Assembly (NCBI RefSeq): GCF_000758585.1
Contig: NZ_CP009281.1
Span: 1,612,001 to 1,676,000 of the forward strand
DNA: 64,000 nt
Source of the DNA: Paenibacillus sp. FSL R5-0345
GTDB taxonomy: Bacteria; Bacillota; Bacilli; Paenibacillales; Paenibacillaceae
Direction of reading: 5' to 3'
The notes under the pieces are model-generated. The model did not search any database. It saw nothing but the letters and a program-made list of their open reading frames with translations, and was not told the origin of the DNA. A program made the translations under genes and the position numbers. Below, piece by piece: positions 8,277 to 17,985 of this stretch. Numbering within the stretch: position 1 is the stretch's first letter; every line of letters begins with the position of its first letter.

Positions 8277-9887
8277 ATGAAAAGAATTAAGAAATCAAGA
8301 GTTTCGACGAAAGCAGCTTCTGTAACTGTACTTGCTTCACTTATGTTCCTTAGTGCATGCGGTGGAGGAGGAGGGGGAAGTGCAGCTAGTAAAGAACAGG
8401 ACGCCAGCGGTAAAGTAACTTTGAACTTTATTACGCAAAGCTCTCCACTTGCCCCAACTGATCCAAATGAAAAACTGATTAATAAACGTCTTGAAGAAAA
8501 GACGAATGTTCATATTAATTGGAAGAATTTTACTAAAGACGTATTTGTTGAAAAAAGAAACTTGGCTGTGGCAAGTGGTGATCTTCCTGATGCTATTTTT
8601 AATGCGGACTACAGTGACTATGAGCTGCTCAAGCTTGCTAAAGATGGTGCCATCGTCCCGCTGAATGATCTCATCGAGAATAATATGCCAAACTTCAAAA
8701 AGGTGCTGGAAGAAGCAACGGAATATAAGTCTATGATTACGGCACCAGATGGTAATATTTATGCGTTTCCATGGATTGAAGAGCTGGGTAGCGGTAAAGA
8801 AAGAATCCAGGCGGTAGATAGTATGCCTTGGATCAATGTGGAATGGCTTAAGAAGCTTGGCCTTGATATGCCTAAAACAACAGAAGAATTAAAGGAAGTA
8901 TTAATTGCATTCAAGACAAAAGACCCAAATGGCAACGGTAAGGCTGACGAAATTCCATTGTCCTTTATTAACAAGCCGGGAGCAGAAGATCTGGCATTCC
9001 TATTTGCTTCGTTTGGATTGGGTGAGAACCCTGACCATGCGGTTGTGAGCAATGATGGGAAAGTGATATTTACGGCGGCACAAGAAGATTACAAGGAAGC
9101 AGTTTCTTTTATTAACGAGCTGTATAAAGAAGGACTCATTGATATTGAAGCCTACACGCAAGACTGGAGTACTTACCTTGCAAAAGGAAAGGATCAGAAA
9201 TACGGACTTTACTTCTCATGGGATAAGGCAAACATCACCGGAGATAATGACAGCTACGAAGTTATGCCTCCACTTGCTGGACCTGATGGAGAAGTTAACG
9301 TAACAAGAACGAACGCGCTTGGTTTGGGAAGAGGGAAGATGGTTGTCACAAGCGCCAATAAGAACTTGGAAACGACAGCGAAGTGGGTTGATCAACTCTT
9401 CGATCCGATTCAATCTGTACAGAACAACTGGGGGACGTATGGAGATGATAAGCAGCAGAATATTTTCGAATTTGATAAAGAAAAAGGAATGCTGAAACAT
9501 TTGCCATTGGAGGGTGCAGCTCCTGTAGAACTACGTGAGAAAACAAGTGTGGGTGGTCCCTTAGCTATCCTTGATTCCTATTATGGAAAATACACAACCA
9601 TGCCGGATGATGCCAAAAGCAGAATGGACATTATCAAGAATATCATGGCGCCAAATATGAAAGCAGAAAACGTAATGCCAAGTGTATTCCACTCTATTCA
9701 AGAGCTTGATCGCCTTACGACAATTGAAACGGATCTTTTTGCCTACGTGCTTAGAATGCGCACGGAATGGTACCAAAACGGTAAAGTCGAAGCGCAATGG
9801 GATGAATACCTGAAAGAATTGGATCGTCTGGGCTTGCAAGAATGGCTTCAAATTAAACAAGGCGGATATGATAGAGCAACCCAATAA
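8277..9887 (+). CDS. Extracellular solute-binding lipoprotein (LplA-like), fructan uptake
   Basis: 536 residues with an N-terminal lipoprotein signal whose lipobox is Leu-Ser-Ala-Cys (Cys28), followed by a Gly/Ser-rich linker. The mature protein has the layout of the large 500-plus-residue sugar-binding proteins that accompany LplB/LplC permeases, including calcium-loop-like KDPNGNGKADEIP near residue 220. It would hold fructo-oligosaccharides outside the membrane. A GGAGG Shine-Dalgarno precedes the ATG. A strong hairpin just downstream may stabilise its mRNA. Confidence 0.87.
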   Translation: MKRIKKSRVSTKAASVTVLASLMFLSACGGGGGGSAASKEQDASGKVTLNFITQSSPLAPTDPNEKLINKRLEEKTNVHINWKNFTKDVFVEKRNLAVASGDLPDAIFNADYSDYELLKLAKDGAIVPLNDLIENNMPNFKKVLEEATEYKSMITAPDGNIYAFPWIEELGSGKERIQAVDSMPWINVEWLKKLGLDMPKTTEELKEVLIAFKTKDPNGNGKADEIPLSFINKPGAEDLAFLFASFGLGENPDHAVVSNDGKVIFTAAQEDYKEAVSFINELYKEGLIDIEAYTQDWSTYLAKGKDQKYGLYFSWDKANITGDNDSYEVMPPLAGPDGEVNVTRTNALGLGRGKMVVTSANKNLETTAKWVDQLFDPIQSVQNNWGTYGDDKQQNIFEFDKEKGMLKHLPLEGAAPVELREKTSVGGPLAILDSYYGKYTTMPDDAKSRMDIIKNIMAPNMKAENVMPSVFHSIQELDRLTTIETDLFAYVLRMRTEWYQNGKVEAQWDEYLKELDRLGLQEWLQIKQGGYDRATQ

Positions 9888-9909
9888 CAAATGATTAATA
9901 TTGTGGGGT

Positions 9910-9952
9910 GAAGGCCGTGTTCCATGCAGTTACACTGCTATACACGACCTTC
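9910..9952 (+). promoter_or_regulatory. Intercistronic mRNA hairpin after the binding-protein gene
   Basis: An imperfect stem, GAAGG-c-CGTGT pairing with ACACG-a-CCTTC, encloses a loop that itself contains a GCAGT/ACTGC helix. No T-run follows, so it is more likely an mRNA-stabilising or processing element than a full terminator. Binding-protein genes often need more product than their neighbours. Confidence 0.55.
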
Positions 9953-10017
9953 ATCTATATAAAGAGAGATGATCTTAGAGCTAAGATCTTATTACGGGAG
10001 TAAAGGAGAAAACAATA

Positions 10018-11499
10018 ATGTCTACGATTGCGAAACAAAATTACCGAGGTGTGTATCATTTTTCCCCAAAGGAAAAGTGGATGAACGATCCAAACGGAAT
10101 GGTTTATTTTGAGGGTGAATATCATTTGTTCTTTCAGCACCATCCGGGTGGAATGACCATGGGAGCTATGCACTGGGGCCATGCGGTTAGCAAGGATCTT
10201 GTTACATGGGAGGAACTGCCTATCGCTCTCGCTCCAGATGAATTAGGGATGATTTTTTCCGGCAGTGCTGTAGTTGATTGGAATAATACGACTGGATTTT
10301 TTGAAGGTAAACCAGGTTTAGTAGCGATTTTTACGCATCATTTGGATATGCCTGAAGGCAAGCCAGCCATTCAGCGTCAAAGCTTGGCCTACAGTAAAGA
10401 TAAAGGAAGAACCTGGACGAAATATGAAGGAAACCCGGTACTTGAACATGATACATTCATTGATTTCCGTGACCCCAAAGTATTTTGGAATCAAGATACG
10501 AATCAATGGGTGATGATTGTAGCTTGTGGTCAAACGGTGTGTTTATATCATTCTCCTGATCTAATTAACTGGACATATGCCAGCGAATTTGGTAACGGAA
10601 TCGGTTCTCATGACGGGGTATGGGAATGCCCAGACTTGTTCCCACTTGCTATTGATGGCGATCATTCGAACACGAAATGGGTGATGCTTGTGAGCATCGG
10701 TGCGGATCCTGCTTTTGTGGAAGGGTCAAGAACTCAGTATTTCACAGGGGATTTTGATGGAGAAGTGTTCACGCCAGATGAAGATTCGATAAAAGTTCGC
10801 TGGATTGATTATGGAAGAGATAATTATGCAGGTGTAAGCTGGTCTGATATACCGGCTGAAGATGGAAGACGACTATTTATCGGCTGGATGAGCAACTGGA
10901 TGTATGCTAACAAGACGCCGGCAGAAGAATTCCGCGGCGCGATGACGATTGCAAGGGAGCTTCAACTCGAATTAAGACAAGGGGAGATCTTTCTTGTGCA
11001 GAAGCCGGTACAAGAGTTGGAATCTGCTCGTGTACAAGTCCTTTCTGTGAAAGAGGCAACGGTGCAAGAAATCAATACTCTTCTTAAGGAGATTCACTTG
11101 GAATCTTATGAGATTATAGCTGAGTTCACTCGAGGTAAATCTGTAGGCTTCAAAGTAAGAGTAGGTGCGGATAGTCAAACAATAATCGGTATTAACGGTG
11201 AGACAGAGGAGCTTTATGTAGATCGGATGGCTTCAGGTCAGCATGATTTCCACGAACATTTCGTAGGACATCATTCAGCCAAGCTCGAAGCGCTTGATGA
11301 GTCAAATGATCTCCGTATTTATGTGGATCGCTCTTCAGTTGAGGCGTTCAGTAATGGTGGTCAGGCAGTGATTACGGATCTTATATTCCCTGGACTAGAA
11401 TCTAAAGGTATAGCTGTGTTTGCAGATAATGAGAATGACTTGCTGATTTCCCTGGATATCTATGAGCTTACTCCCTCTGCTGAGCAAGACAAGAATTAG
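10018..11499 (+). CDS. Glycoside hydrolase family 32, intracellular beta-fructosidase
   Basis: 493 residues with no signal peptide, so cytoplasmic. All three GH32 signatures are intact: WMNDPNG at 21-27 with nucleophile Asp24, FRDP at 150-153 with transition-state Asp152, and WECPD with acid/base Glu203. The five-bladed propeller is followed by the C-terminal beta-sandwich (YVDRSSVEAFSNGG near 440). It should cleave terminal fructosyl units from imported fructo-oligosaccharides or sucrose. The downstream fructokinase supports release of free fructose. Sucrose versus levan or inulin preference cannot be decided from sequence. Confidence 0.9.
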   Translation: MSTIAKQNYRGVYHFSPKEKWMNDPNGMVYFEGEYHLFFQHHPGGMTMGAMHWGHAVSKDLVTWEELPIALAPDELGMIFSGSAVVDWNNTTGFFEGKPGLVAIFTHHLDMPEGKPAIQRQSLAYSKDKGRTWTKYEGNPVLEHDTFIDFRDPKVFWNQDTNQWVMIVACGQTVCLYHSPDLINWTYASEFGNGIGSHDGVWECPDLFPLAIDGDHSNTKWVMLVSIGADPAFVEGSRTQYFTGDFDGEVFTPDEDSIKVRWIDYGRDNYAGVSWSDIPAEDGRRLFIGWMSNWMYANKTPAEEFRGAMTIARELQLELRQGEIFLVQKPVQELESARVQVLSVKEATVQEINTLLKEIHLESYEIIAEFTRGKSVGFKVRVGADSQTIIGINGETEELYVDRMASGQHDFHEHFVGHHSAKLEALDESNDLRIYVDRSSVEAFSNGGQAVITDLIFPGLESKGIAVFADNENDLLISLDIYELTPSAEQDKN

Positions 11500-11520
11500 T
11501 CATCGAGAGGAGTCGTGTAT

Positions 11521-12414
11521 ATGCGTATAGGAGCGATTGAAGCTGGCGGGACGAAGTTTATATGTGGCATTGGGAATGAAAATGGGGAAATTGAAGATCA
11601 GATTAGTTTCCCAACAGAACATCCTGAGGTGACGTTGCCCAAAGTTATTCAATATTTTCAAGGTAAGCAAGTAGAAGCTATCGGAATTGGATCGTTCGGT
11701 CCGATCGATATACGCCCAGACAGCCCAACGTATGGTTACGTTACTACAACACCAAAGCCAGGGTGGGGAAATTACGATATGCTGGGCACTTTGAAAAGAA
11801 ACTTTTCGGTTCCTTTTGGATGGGACACGGATGTCAATGCAGCGGCATTTGGTGAAGCCAAATGGGGCGCTGCCCAAGGGTTATCCAGCTGTTTGTACTA
11901 TACAGTTGGCACGGGTGTTGGTGTGGGAGTGTATTCAGAAGGTAAACTCATTCATGGTCTTGTGCATCCTGAAGGGGGTCATGTTCTTACGAGACGCCAT
12001 CCTGACGATGTATTCCCAGGGGGATGTCCCTATCATGGGGACTGCCTAGAAGGGATGGCGGCAGGTCCTGCTATTGAAGCAAGGTGGGGGAAGAAGGGCC
12101 ATGAACTTCCTATGGATCATCTTGCATGGGAAATGGAAGCATTTTATATTGCACAGTCGATTACGGGTGCTATATTGCTTAACTCTCCTCAGAAAATCAT
12201 TCTGGGTGGTGGTGTTATGCAGCAGTCACAATTGTTTCCACTGATCCGTCAGGCTGTGCTTCAGAACCTGAACGGCTATGTCAGCTCAAGTACTATTTTG
12301 GAACACATAGATGAGTATATCGTTCCACCAGGGTTAGGCCAACAGGCGGGATTATGCGGTGCTCTGGCTCTTGGACTCACAGCACTGGAAAGTCAGATTT
12401 CTGCTCAATTGTAA
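11521..12414 (+). CDS. ROK family fructokinase
   Basis: 297 residues. The N-terminal phosphate-binding motif EAGGTKF at residues 7-13 and the ROK zinc-binding region CPYHGDCLEGMAAGPAIEARWG match fructokinases of the YdhR/GmuE type, which phosphorylate fructose with ATP in the cytoplasm. The ATG at 11521 was preferred because AGGAG lies 8 nt upstream; an in-frame GTG at 11515 is too close. It sits directly after the GH32 gene and supplies the next step of fructan breakdown. Confidence 0.9.
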   Translation: MRIGAIEAGGTKFICGIGNENGEIEDQISFPTEHPEVTLPKVIQYFQGKQVEAIGIGSFGPIDIRPDSPTYGYVTTTPKPGWGNYDMLGTLKRNFSVPFGWDTDVNAAAFGEAKWGAAQGLSSCLYYTVGTGVGVGVYSEGKLIHGLVHPEGGHVLTRRHPDDVFPGGCPYHGDCLEGMAAGPAIEARWGKKGHELPMDHLAWEMEAFYIAQSITGAILLNSPQKIILGGGVMQQSQLFPLIRQAVLQNLNGYVSSSTILEHIDEYIVPPGLGQQAGLCGALALGLTALESQISAQL

Positions 12415-12426
12415 AAGAATATATAG

Positions 12427-12468
12427 AGGAGGTCAGTGCAGTAATGAATTGGCCTCCTTCTTGTTTTT
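12427..12468 (+). terminator. Rho-independent terminator after the fructokinase gene
   Basis: A 9-bp stem (AGGAGGTCA with TGGCCTCCT, one G-U pair) is followed by TCTTGTTTTT. It lies between the fructokinase and the large secreted GH32 gene, so it may lower or separate expression of the latter. Confidence 0.65.
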
Positions 12469-12486
12469 CAATATTAATGATAGAAA

Positions 12487-15400
12487 ATGAGGGCAAAGAA
12501 GATGAAAAATAAAGGAAAATTCGCAATATGCTTTCTTATGGCAATAGGACTTGTAATGACTTCAGCAGGCATTTATGTAGCAAATCCAGGGACTGGATGG
12601 GCTGCGCTCGCTGAACAGGAGGTAAGCAAACGAGCTAAGGAGGGACTTTCTATTTTTGAAAGCGTAACCAATGCAAAAACGAATTTGACAGGTTGGCAAA
12701 TAAAAGGAAAAGGTAACTTGGTGGATACTCCTGAAGGAATCTTACTGACTTCCGATCCAAAAGAAAATGTAATGGCAATCTCCGAAACGGTGTCAGAGGA
12801 TTTTATCTATGAAGCTGACGTCATGATCATGGATATGAAAGCTGACGCGACCTTATTGTTCCGTTCTAATGAAGATGGCTGGGGTTCCTACATGCTCCAA
12901 ATCGTACCGAATGCAGGTATGATTCGTTTACAAGACGCAAGTGGTAGTGAAGGGAAATTAAAAGTGGAGCGAAAAGTTACAGTCAAGGCAGGCGAAATCT
13001 ATCATCTCAAGGTGAAAGCAGAGGGTTCATCGCTGAAAATATATTGGGACAATGCATATAAACCTGTGATTGAGGTTCAGGATAACGCGTATCGTACAGG
13101 TAGGCTAGGACTCAATGTATGGGATGGTTCTGTTTTGTTCCAAAACATAATCGTAAGTGATCTGAAAGGAAATCTTGGTGCTGTGGTTACAAATCAAGGA
13201 CAATGGCAGCCTAATATCAGCGGCAAAAAAGGAATGGTAGCAAACCAGAGTAAGTCACTGCAAATATATAACAAACAAGCTGCTGATTTTGTATATGAAG
13301 GTAATATATCTCTTCGTCCTGATTCTGTTGCAGCGCTCGCCTTTCGTTCATCGGCTGATGGATCAAAGGGATATGAAGCTGTCCTTACGAAGGAAGGAAA
13401 TCAGGTCCGTGTAAGCTTGACGAAAGCTAACGGAACAACCATTGCAAGTTCACAGCATACCTATCCAAGTCAGACGGGAGCAAAACATCATGTAGAGATA
13501 AAGGCAAATGGAAACAGAATTCAGGTCTTCCTAGACGGATACACCCCGGCTGCAATCTATCTAACAGATAAAACCTACACCGATGGATATGCAGGAATCG
13601 TCGTTAAACAAGGAACGGCTTACTTCCAGGATACCTATGTGACGGATGCTAGCAGTTATTATAATGAAAAATATCGTCCTCAATATCACTATACGCCAAT
13701 TCATGGTTCTGCAAGTGATCCGAATGGACTGGTCTACTTCGAAGGAGAATATCATCTATTCCATCAGGACGGAGGCACATGGGCACATTCTGTCAGTAAA
13801 GATATGCTGAACTGGAAGCGGCTTCCGATTGCGCTGCCGTGGAATGATCATGGACATGTCTGGTCTGGATCGGCTGTGGCAGATTTGACGAATGCATCAG
13901 GCTTGTTCGGGGATTCAGGAGGTAAGGGGCTAATTGCCTACTACACTTCCTATAATCCCGATGGCCCGAATGGGAATCAGCGTATCGGTCTTGCATACAG
14001 CAAGGACCAAGGTCGTACTTGGGAATATTCCAAGGCGCGTCCAATGGTTATCGAGAATCCAGGCGATAATGGAGGGGAGCCCGGAGGTTGGGATTTCCGT
14101 GATCCGAAAGTGATTCGTGATAACGACAATAACAGGTGGGTCATGGTTGTATCCGGTGGAGATCATATTCGTTTCTTTACTTCAACGAATCTACTTGATT
14201 GGACCCTGACAGATAGTTGGGGATACGGGGATTATGTTCGCGGCGGTGTATGGGAATGTCCAGATTTGCTTCAACTTTCGGTAGACGGAACATCACAGAA
14301 GAAATGGGTTCTGATGATTAGTACAGGAGCGAATTCAAAAACAGGCGGATCAGATGCTGAATATTTTGTGGGTCATTTAACAGCGGAAGGTAAATTCGTT
14401 AATGATAATCCGGCAGGGAAAGTATTGCGAACTGATTTTGGAAAAGAATTCTACGCATCAATGTCTTTTTCTAACATGCCGGATCATCGCAGCGTAATGA
14501 TGGCATGGATGACAAACTGGGATTATCCGTTTGCTTTCCCAACAACCAATTGGAAAGGGGTACTGTCAATCCCAAGAGAAGTCTCATTAGTAACGACTAA
14601 AGATGGGATTCAGCTGGCTCAAAGCCCAATCAAGGAGCTCCAATCGCTGCGTAGTCAGCTATATTATACTGCTAACAAAGAGGTAAGTCCTTCTTCTCAG
14701 AATCTACTGAAAGGTGTTACTTCTGGTGCATACGAGATTGAAGCTGAAGTGGAAATTCCTGCAGGTAGTCAGGTAAGTGAATTTGGCTTTAACGTTCGCG
14801 TAGGGGGAAGTCAGAAAACGGTTGTTGGATATAGTCCTAGTGAGAGTCAGATTTTCGTGGATCGGTCTGCATCTGGTTTGACGGATTTTTCGAGTCTATT
14901 TAGTACAAGACATGAAGCACCAATGCAAATGGAGAACAAGCGTGTTAAGCTGCGTATCCTTGTAGACGAATCTTCTGTTGAGGTTTTTGGTAACAACGGT
15001 AAAGTCGTTTTCTCTGATGTCATTTTTCCGGATCCAGCCAGCAGAGCTTTGAGCTTTTACACCAAAGGAGGCAACGTAAAAGTCGTATCTTTGACAGTTA
15101 ATCAGTTAGGTTCTGTATGGAATCAGGAGTCCGGCTCAGCTACCAAGATAATGATGGATACAAGTGATCGTGAACTGAGCAAGGGGGAAAGCGACACACT
15201 TTTGGCAATGGTAGAGCATGGCACAGGTAATGGGGCACAGCCGCTTAAATGGAATTCCAGTAACAAGGATGTGGTTGAACTAAACGTGGTAGATAACTCA
15301 CAGGCAACCATTCTAGGCAAAAAAGAAGGCGAGTCTATCATTACTGTTTCTACTCCAAATGGGAAGACATCAGCCAGCGTATTAGTTAAGGTATCTGGCG

Positions 15401-16305
15401 GTGAATTCCATACGAACTTAAGTGGGTGGATTAAAGATCTATCAGCAGCCTCCTGGGTCATTAGTGAAAATGGAATTCGTGGAAATTACTTTAGTGACGC
15501 GAATTATATCGCAGAGAAGCAGGTAGGGAACTTTACTTATGAAGCAGAGATGATGTTAGGAAAATCCGGGGGAGCAGGCTCTGTGTTGTTCCGTGCTAGC
15601 GAAGATGGACGCAGCGGATACTACTTAAATCTAGATCCGAATACGAAGTCCATTCGACTGTTTTATAAAATTGACGGCCGTTTTGAAGAGCGTCAAGTTC
15701 TGGCGAAAGTTCCGACGTTCATTCAGCCGGGTCGAACCTATAAAGTGAAAATCGAAGCAAATGGCCCACATATTGTGGTATATACGGACGGACAGAAAGT
15801 GATCGACCTGCAGGATGGCACATTTGCAGAAGGACGCTTTGGACTACATGTATTTGGCGGATCGGTTTCATATCAAAACGTTAACGTGAGCGGAGAAGCA
15901 CCTGCCAATCTGACCACATCCAGTCTAGTAAATGCAGAACTACAGAAATCTCTCTATACAGCAAATCTTGTAAATGGTGAAGCTGTTGCTCTGAAGGATG
16001 CGAATGATTCTACGGATCAGAAGTGGGTATTCGTGCCGACGGGGGACGATTTAGGATCCTATTCCATTCGTACAACGGCCGGTCAGGCCCTTGATCTGGA
16101 CACAGGGCAAAATAAAATTCAGTTGTACCATTATCTCGGATATAACAATCAGCGTTGGATTCTTCAAAAGAATGATGATGGTACCATAAGTATTATTTCT
16201 GCTCATCATAAAAAAGCGCTGGAAGTATCAGCGGATGGAACGAGACTGTCTCTAAGTGAGCTAGATCCTACCCTTGATCGACAAAAATGGGTAATTACGA
16301 ATTAA
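12487..16305 (+). CDS. Secreted multimodular GH32 fructanase with CBM66-like, Big_2 and ricin-B modules
   Basis: 1272 residues. Order: Sec signal peptide (1-42), two laminin-G/CBM66-like modules (about 60-225 and 235-388), GH32 propeller and beta-sandwich (about 395-865), bacterial Ig-like Big_2 (884-968), a third CBM66-like module (972-1134) and a ricin-B type lectin with three Gln-x-Trp repeats (1144-1272). The acid/base WECPD (Glu590) and FRDP (Asp539) are intact. The nucleophile motif is altered: SASDPNG (Asp411) instead of WMNDPNG, and the usual HWGHA block is shortened to TWAHS. The Asp itself is kept. It likely attacks levan or inulin outside the cell. No SD precedes the first ATG; the ATG at 12502, 9 nt after GAGG, may be the true start. 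Confidence 0.88.
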   Translation: MRAKKMKNKGKFAICFLMAIGLVMTSAGIYVANPGTGWAALAEQEVSKRAKEGLSIFESVTNAKTNLTGWQIKGKGNLVDTPEGILLTSDPKENVMAISETVSEDFIYEADVMIMDMKADATLLFRSNEDGWGSYMLQIVPNAGMIRLQDASGSEGKLKVERKVTVKAGEIYHLKVKAEGSSLKIYWDNAYKPVIEVQDNAYRTGRLGLNVWDGSVLFQNIIVSDLKGNLGAVVTNQGQWQPNISGKKGMVANQSKSLQIYNKQAADFVYEGNISLRPDSVAALAFRSSADGSKGYEAVLTKEGNQVRVSLTKANGTTIASSQHTYPSQTGAKHHVEIKANGNRIQVFLDGYTPAAIYLTDKTYTDGYAGIVVKQGTAYFQDTYVTDASSYYNEKYRPQYHYTPIHGSASDPNGLVYFEGEYHLFHQDGGTWAHSVSKDMLNWKRLPIALPWNDHGHVWSGSAVADLTNASGLFGDSGGKGLIAYYTSYNPDGPNGNQRIGLAYSKDQGRTWEYSKARPMVIENPGDNGGEPGGWDFRDPKVIRDNDNNRWVMVVSGGDHIRFFTSTNLLDWTLTDSWGYGDYVRGGVWECPDLLQLSVDGTSQKKWVLMISTGANSKTGGSDAEYFVGHLTAEGKFVNDNPAGKVLRTDFGKEFYASMSFSNMPDHRSVMMAWMTNWDYPFAFPTTNWKGVLSIPREVSLVTTKDGIQLAQSPIKELQSLRSQLYYTANKEVSPSSQNLLKGVTSGAYEIEAEVEIPAGSQVSEFGFNVRVGGSQKTVVGYSPSESQIFVDRSASGLTDFSSLFSTRHEAPMQMENKRVKLRILVDESSVEVFGNNGKVVFSDVIFPDPASRALSFYTKGGNVKVVSLTVNQLGSVWNQESGSATKIMMDTSDRELSKGESDTLLAMVEHGTGNGAQPLKWNSSNKDVVELNVVDNSQATILGKKEGESIITVSTPNGKTSASVLVKVSGGEFHTNLSGWIKDLSAASWVISENGIRGNYFSDANYIAEKQVGNFTYEAEMMLGKSGGAGSVLFRASEDGRSGYYLNLDPNTKSIRLFYKIDGRFEERQVLAKVPTFIQPGRTYKVKIEANGPHIVVYTDGQKVIDLQDGTFAEGRFGLHVFGGSVSYQNVNVSGEAPANLTTSSLVNAELQKSLYTANLVNGEAVALKDANDSTDQKWVFVPTGDDLGSYSIRTTAGQALDLDTGQNKIQLYHYLGYNNQRWILQKNDDGTISIISAHHKKALEVSADGTRLSLSELDPTLDRQKWVITN

Positions 16306-16327
16306 CATGAGTATGATAGAAGTAATG

Positions 16328-16361
16328 GAAGAGCTGTTAAGATTGGCGGCTCTTCTTTTTT
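16328..16361 (+). terminator. Rho-independent terminator of the fructan locus
   Basis: GAAGAGC and GCTCTTC form a 7-bp stem with a 14-nt loop, followed by six T. It lies just after the secreted GH32 gene. The rest of 16306-16622 shows no recognisable gene. Confidence 0.75.
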
Positions 16362-16622
16362 ATAGCCGAAGCAGCCCAGACAGATGTGAGTTCATGCAGC
16401 AGAAAGCCGATCTATTCCAGAGCCAAGAGGTTGTCTCCAGTATGAAACGTATAGATTTCAACCTAGAGAATCAGTGTGGTAAAAATTAACTACCTCAATG
16501 CTATTTCATACACGGGTATGATAGTATATTGGTGAATACAGAAGGAAGGAGTAAGCTCTAGCTGTTGAATTGTCGTTGTTGTGTGGAAAATAGATCTATA
16601 ATATGAAAATAGGATGGACCAT

Positions 16623-17288
16623 ATGAAGTGGAATATTAATAAAGTAGATACAAAACGATTGATCATTATGGTTATGGGCAATGTATTTCTGGGCATGGGA
16701 ATCAGTATTTTTAAGCTGTCAGGTATGGGAAACGATCCCTTCAGTGGGATGGTGATGGCACTTGCAGAGTCCAGCGGTATCGTATATGCAAATTTTCTAA
16801 TCTTACTGAACCTGGTATTGTTTGTAATACAATTTATCACAGGACGAAAGCTTATCGGAGCCGGTACTTTCGTAAATGCAATTTTTCTGGGCTACATAGC
16901 TACATTCTTTCATAGTACCTGGCTACATCTGTTGGGCGAACCTCAGCTGTTTTGGCAGAGGGTAATCACTGTGGCCATTGGTGTAGTGGTATGTAGTTTT
17001 GGGGTATCCATGTATCAGAAATCGGATGTGGGAGTAGCTCCCTTTGACAGCTTGTCCCTGATAATGAAAACTAAATTACCGAAAATCTCATATTTTTGGC
17101 ATCGGATGTTTACAGATGCTCTTTGTGCTTTGATTTGTTTCCTGTCAGGAGGCGTTATAGGTTTGGGAACTCTAGTCTCCATGTTAGGCCTAGGGCCCAT
17201 CATTCATTTTTTTGATGTGCATTTTACGGAAAAGCTTCTGGCGAAAAAGGGTCCAAAAGCGAATAACGATTCAGTTTCGCTGACTTAA
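16623..17288 (+). CDS. YczE/YyaS/YitT-family integral membrane protein
   Basis: 221 residues with five to six hydrophobic spans. The repeated glycine-rich motif GMGNDPFSGMVMAL near residue 35 and the related SDVGVAPFDSLSLIM near residue 140 suggest an internally duplicated fold, as in YczE-like proteins. The function of this family is poorly defined. The ATG at 16623 follows AGGATGG by 5 nt and was chosen over 16614. It is monocistronic; no link to the fructan genes is evident. Confidence 0.75.
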   Translation: MKWNINKVDTKRLIIMVMGNVFLGMGISIFKLSGMGNDPFSGMVMALAESSGIVYANFLILLNLVLFVIQFITGRKLIGAGTFVNAIFLGYIATFFHSTWLHLLGEPQLFWQRVITVAIGVVVCSFGVSMYQKSDVGVAPFDSLSLIMKTKLPKISYFWHRMFTDALCALICFLSGGVIGLGTLVSMLGLGPIIHFFDVHFTEKLLAKKGPKANNDSVSLT

Positions 17289-17498
17289 TATAATGAAGTG
17301 TGGCAGGGTAACATCAGGATAGATGTATTTCATAAATTATAAGTGGAGACAGCACCTTCGCTTGGTGCTAGGCGGAGCAAGGGAATAAGCAGGGAATACT
17401 CTTACTGCAGGTTTTCTGCAAACGCATTCATGTCCCTAATCCTAGTAATGCTAACGTACTCGGAGAATCCGAAACCGGCTCTTACAAAATGAATCCTT

Positions 17499-17643
17499 TT
17501 TAGAATCGTTTTGTTATAGGTGGTGATGAGGAGTTATCGTTTTATGTGCAATCATCTGGGTAGGCGTGTATTTCAATCTAGCCGCATCGAAGGAATCGAT
17601 GGATGTGAAGCCTATCCGTTCTATGGATGATCTGTTTGAATAA
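17499..17643 (+). pseudogene. Possible C-terminal remnant of an EamA/DMT-type transporter
   Basis: After an in-frame stop, codons to the TAA at 17641 read GVIVLCAIIWVGVYFNLAAS followed by a polar tail ending Asp-Asp-Leu-Phe-Glu. A hydrophobic last span ending GVYF plus a short polar tail is typical of EamA drug/metabolite transporters. Just upstream another frame reads a short hydrophobic piece, consistent with a frameshift, and a strong terminator follows. There is no start or body. The remaining sequence between 17289 and 17985 holds nothing else recognisable. Confidence 0.3.
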
Positions 17644-17660
17644 TGAAAGAACAATGCTAA

Positions 17661-17696
17661 AAGCACTTGATCTATGATCAAATGCTTTTTTTTTTT
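17661..17696 (+). terminator. Strong rho-independent terminator
   Basis: A 12-bp stem (AAGCACTTGATC and GATCAAATGCTT, one mismatch) with a 3-nt loop is followed by an unbroken T-run to 17696. It follows the transporter remnant and supports a former gene there. Confidence 0.8.
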
Positions 17697-17791
17697 GATA
17701 GCACATAGATTCTACTCTTAATTCTTAAATAGATGTCGACTCTTCCAGAAACATCATGCCATAAATTTGTTGTCCCATGTCTTGTTATCCA

Positions 17792-17822
17792 AAAAGGGAG
17801 CCGCCTGAGCGGTTCCCTTTTC
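17792..17822. terminator. Bidirectional terminator hairpin upstream of the kinase gene
   Basis: AAAAGGGAGCCGC, loop CTGA, then GCGGTTCCCTTTT forms a 13-bp stem with one G-U pair and T-rich sequence on both sides. Confidence 0.65.
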
Positions 17823-17985
17823 TTAATGGGCGGAATGGTTTGGGGTGTCTTACATTTTTATAGAATATATATTTAAAATTTGAATTAAAATGATGATTAA
17901 GTGAGCCATAATGATTTACTGTGTTTTTGAAGCAGGAAAATATACATATGTATTGAATACAAAACAACAAAGAGGGAGGATGAAA

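Noticed and set aside
16307-16489. Short plus-strand frame of 60 codons after the secreted GH32
   Set aside because: It runs through the terminator hairpin, lacks an SD and has no recognisable features.
17417-17430. TGCAAACGCATTCA, a partial cre match
   Set aside because: The flanking base does not fit and no intact gene follows; likely chance in a decayed region.
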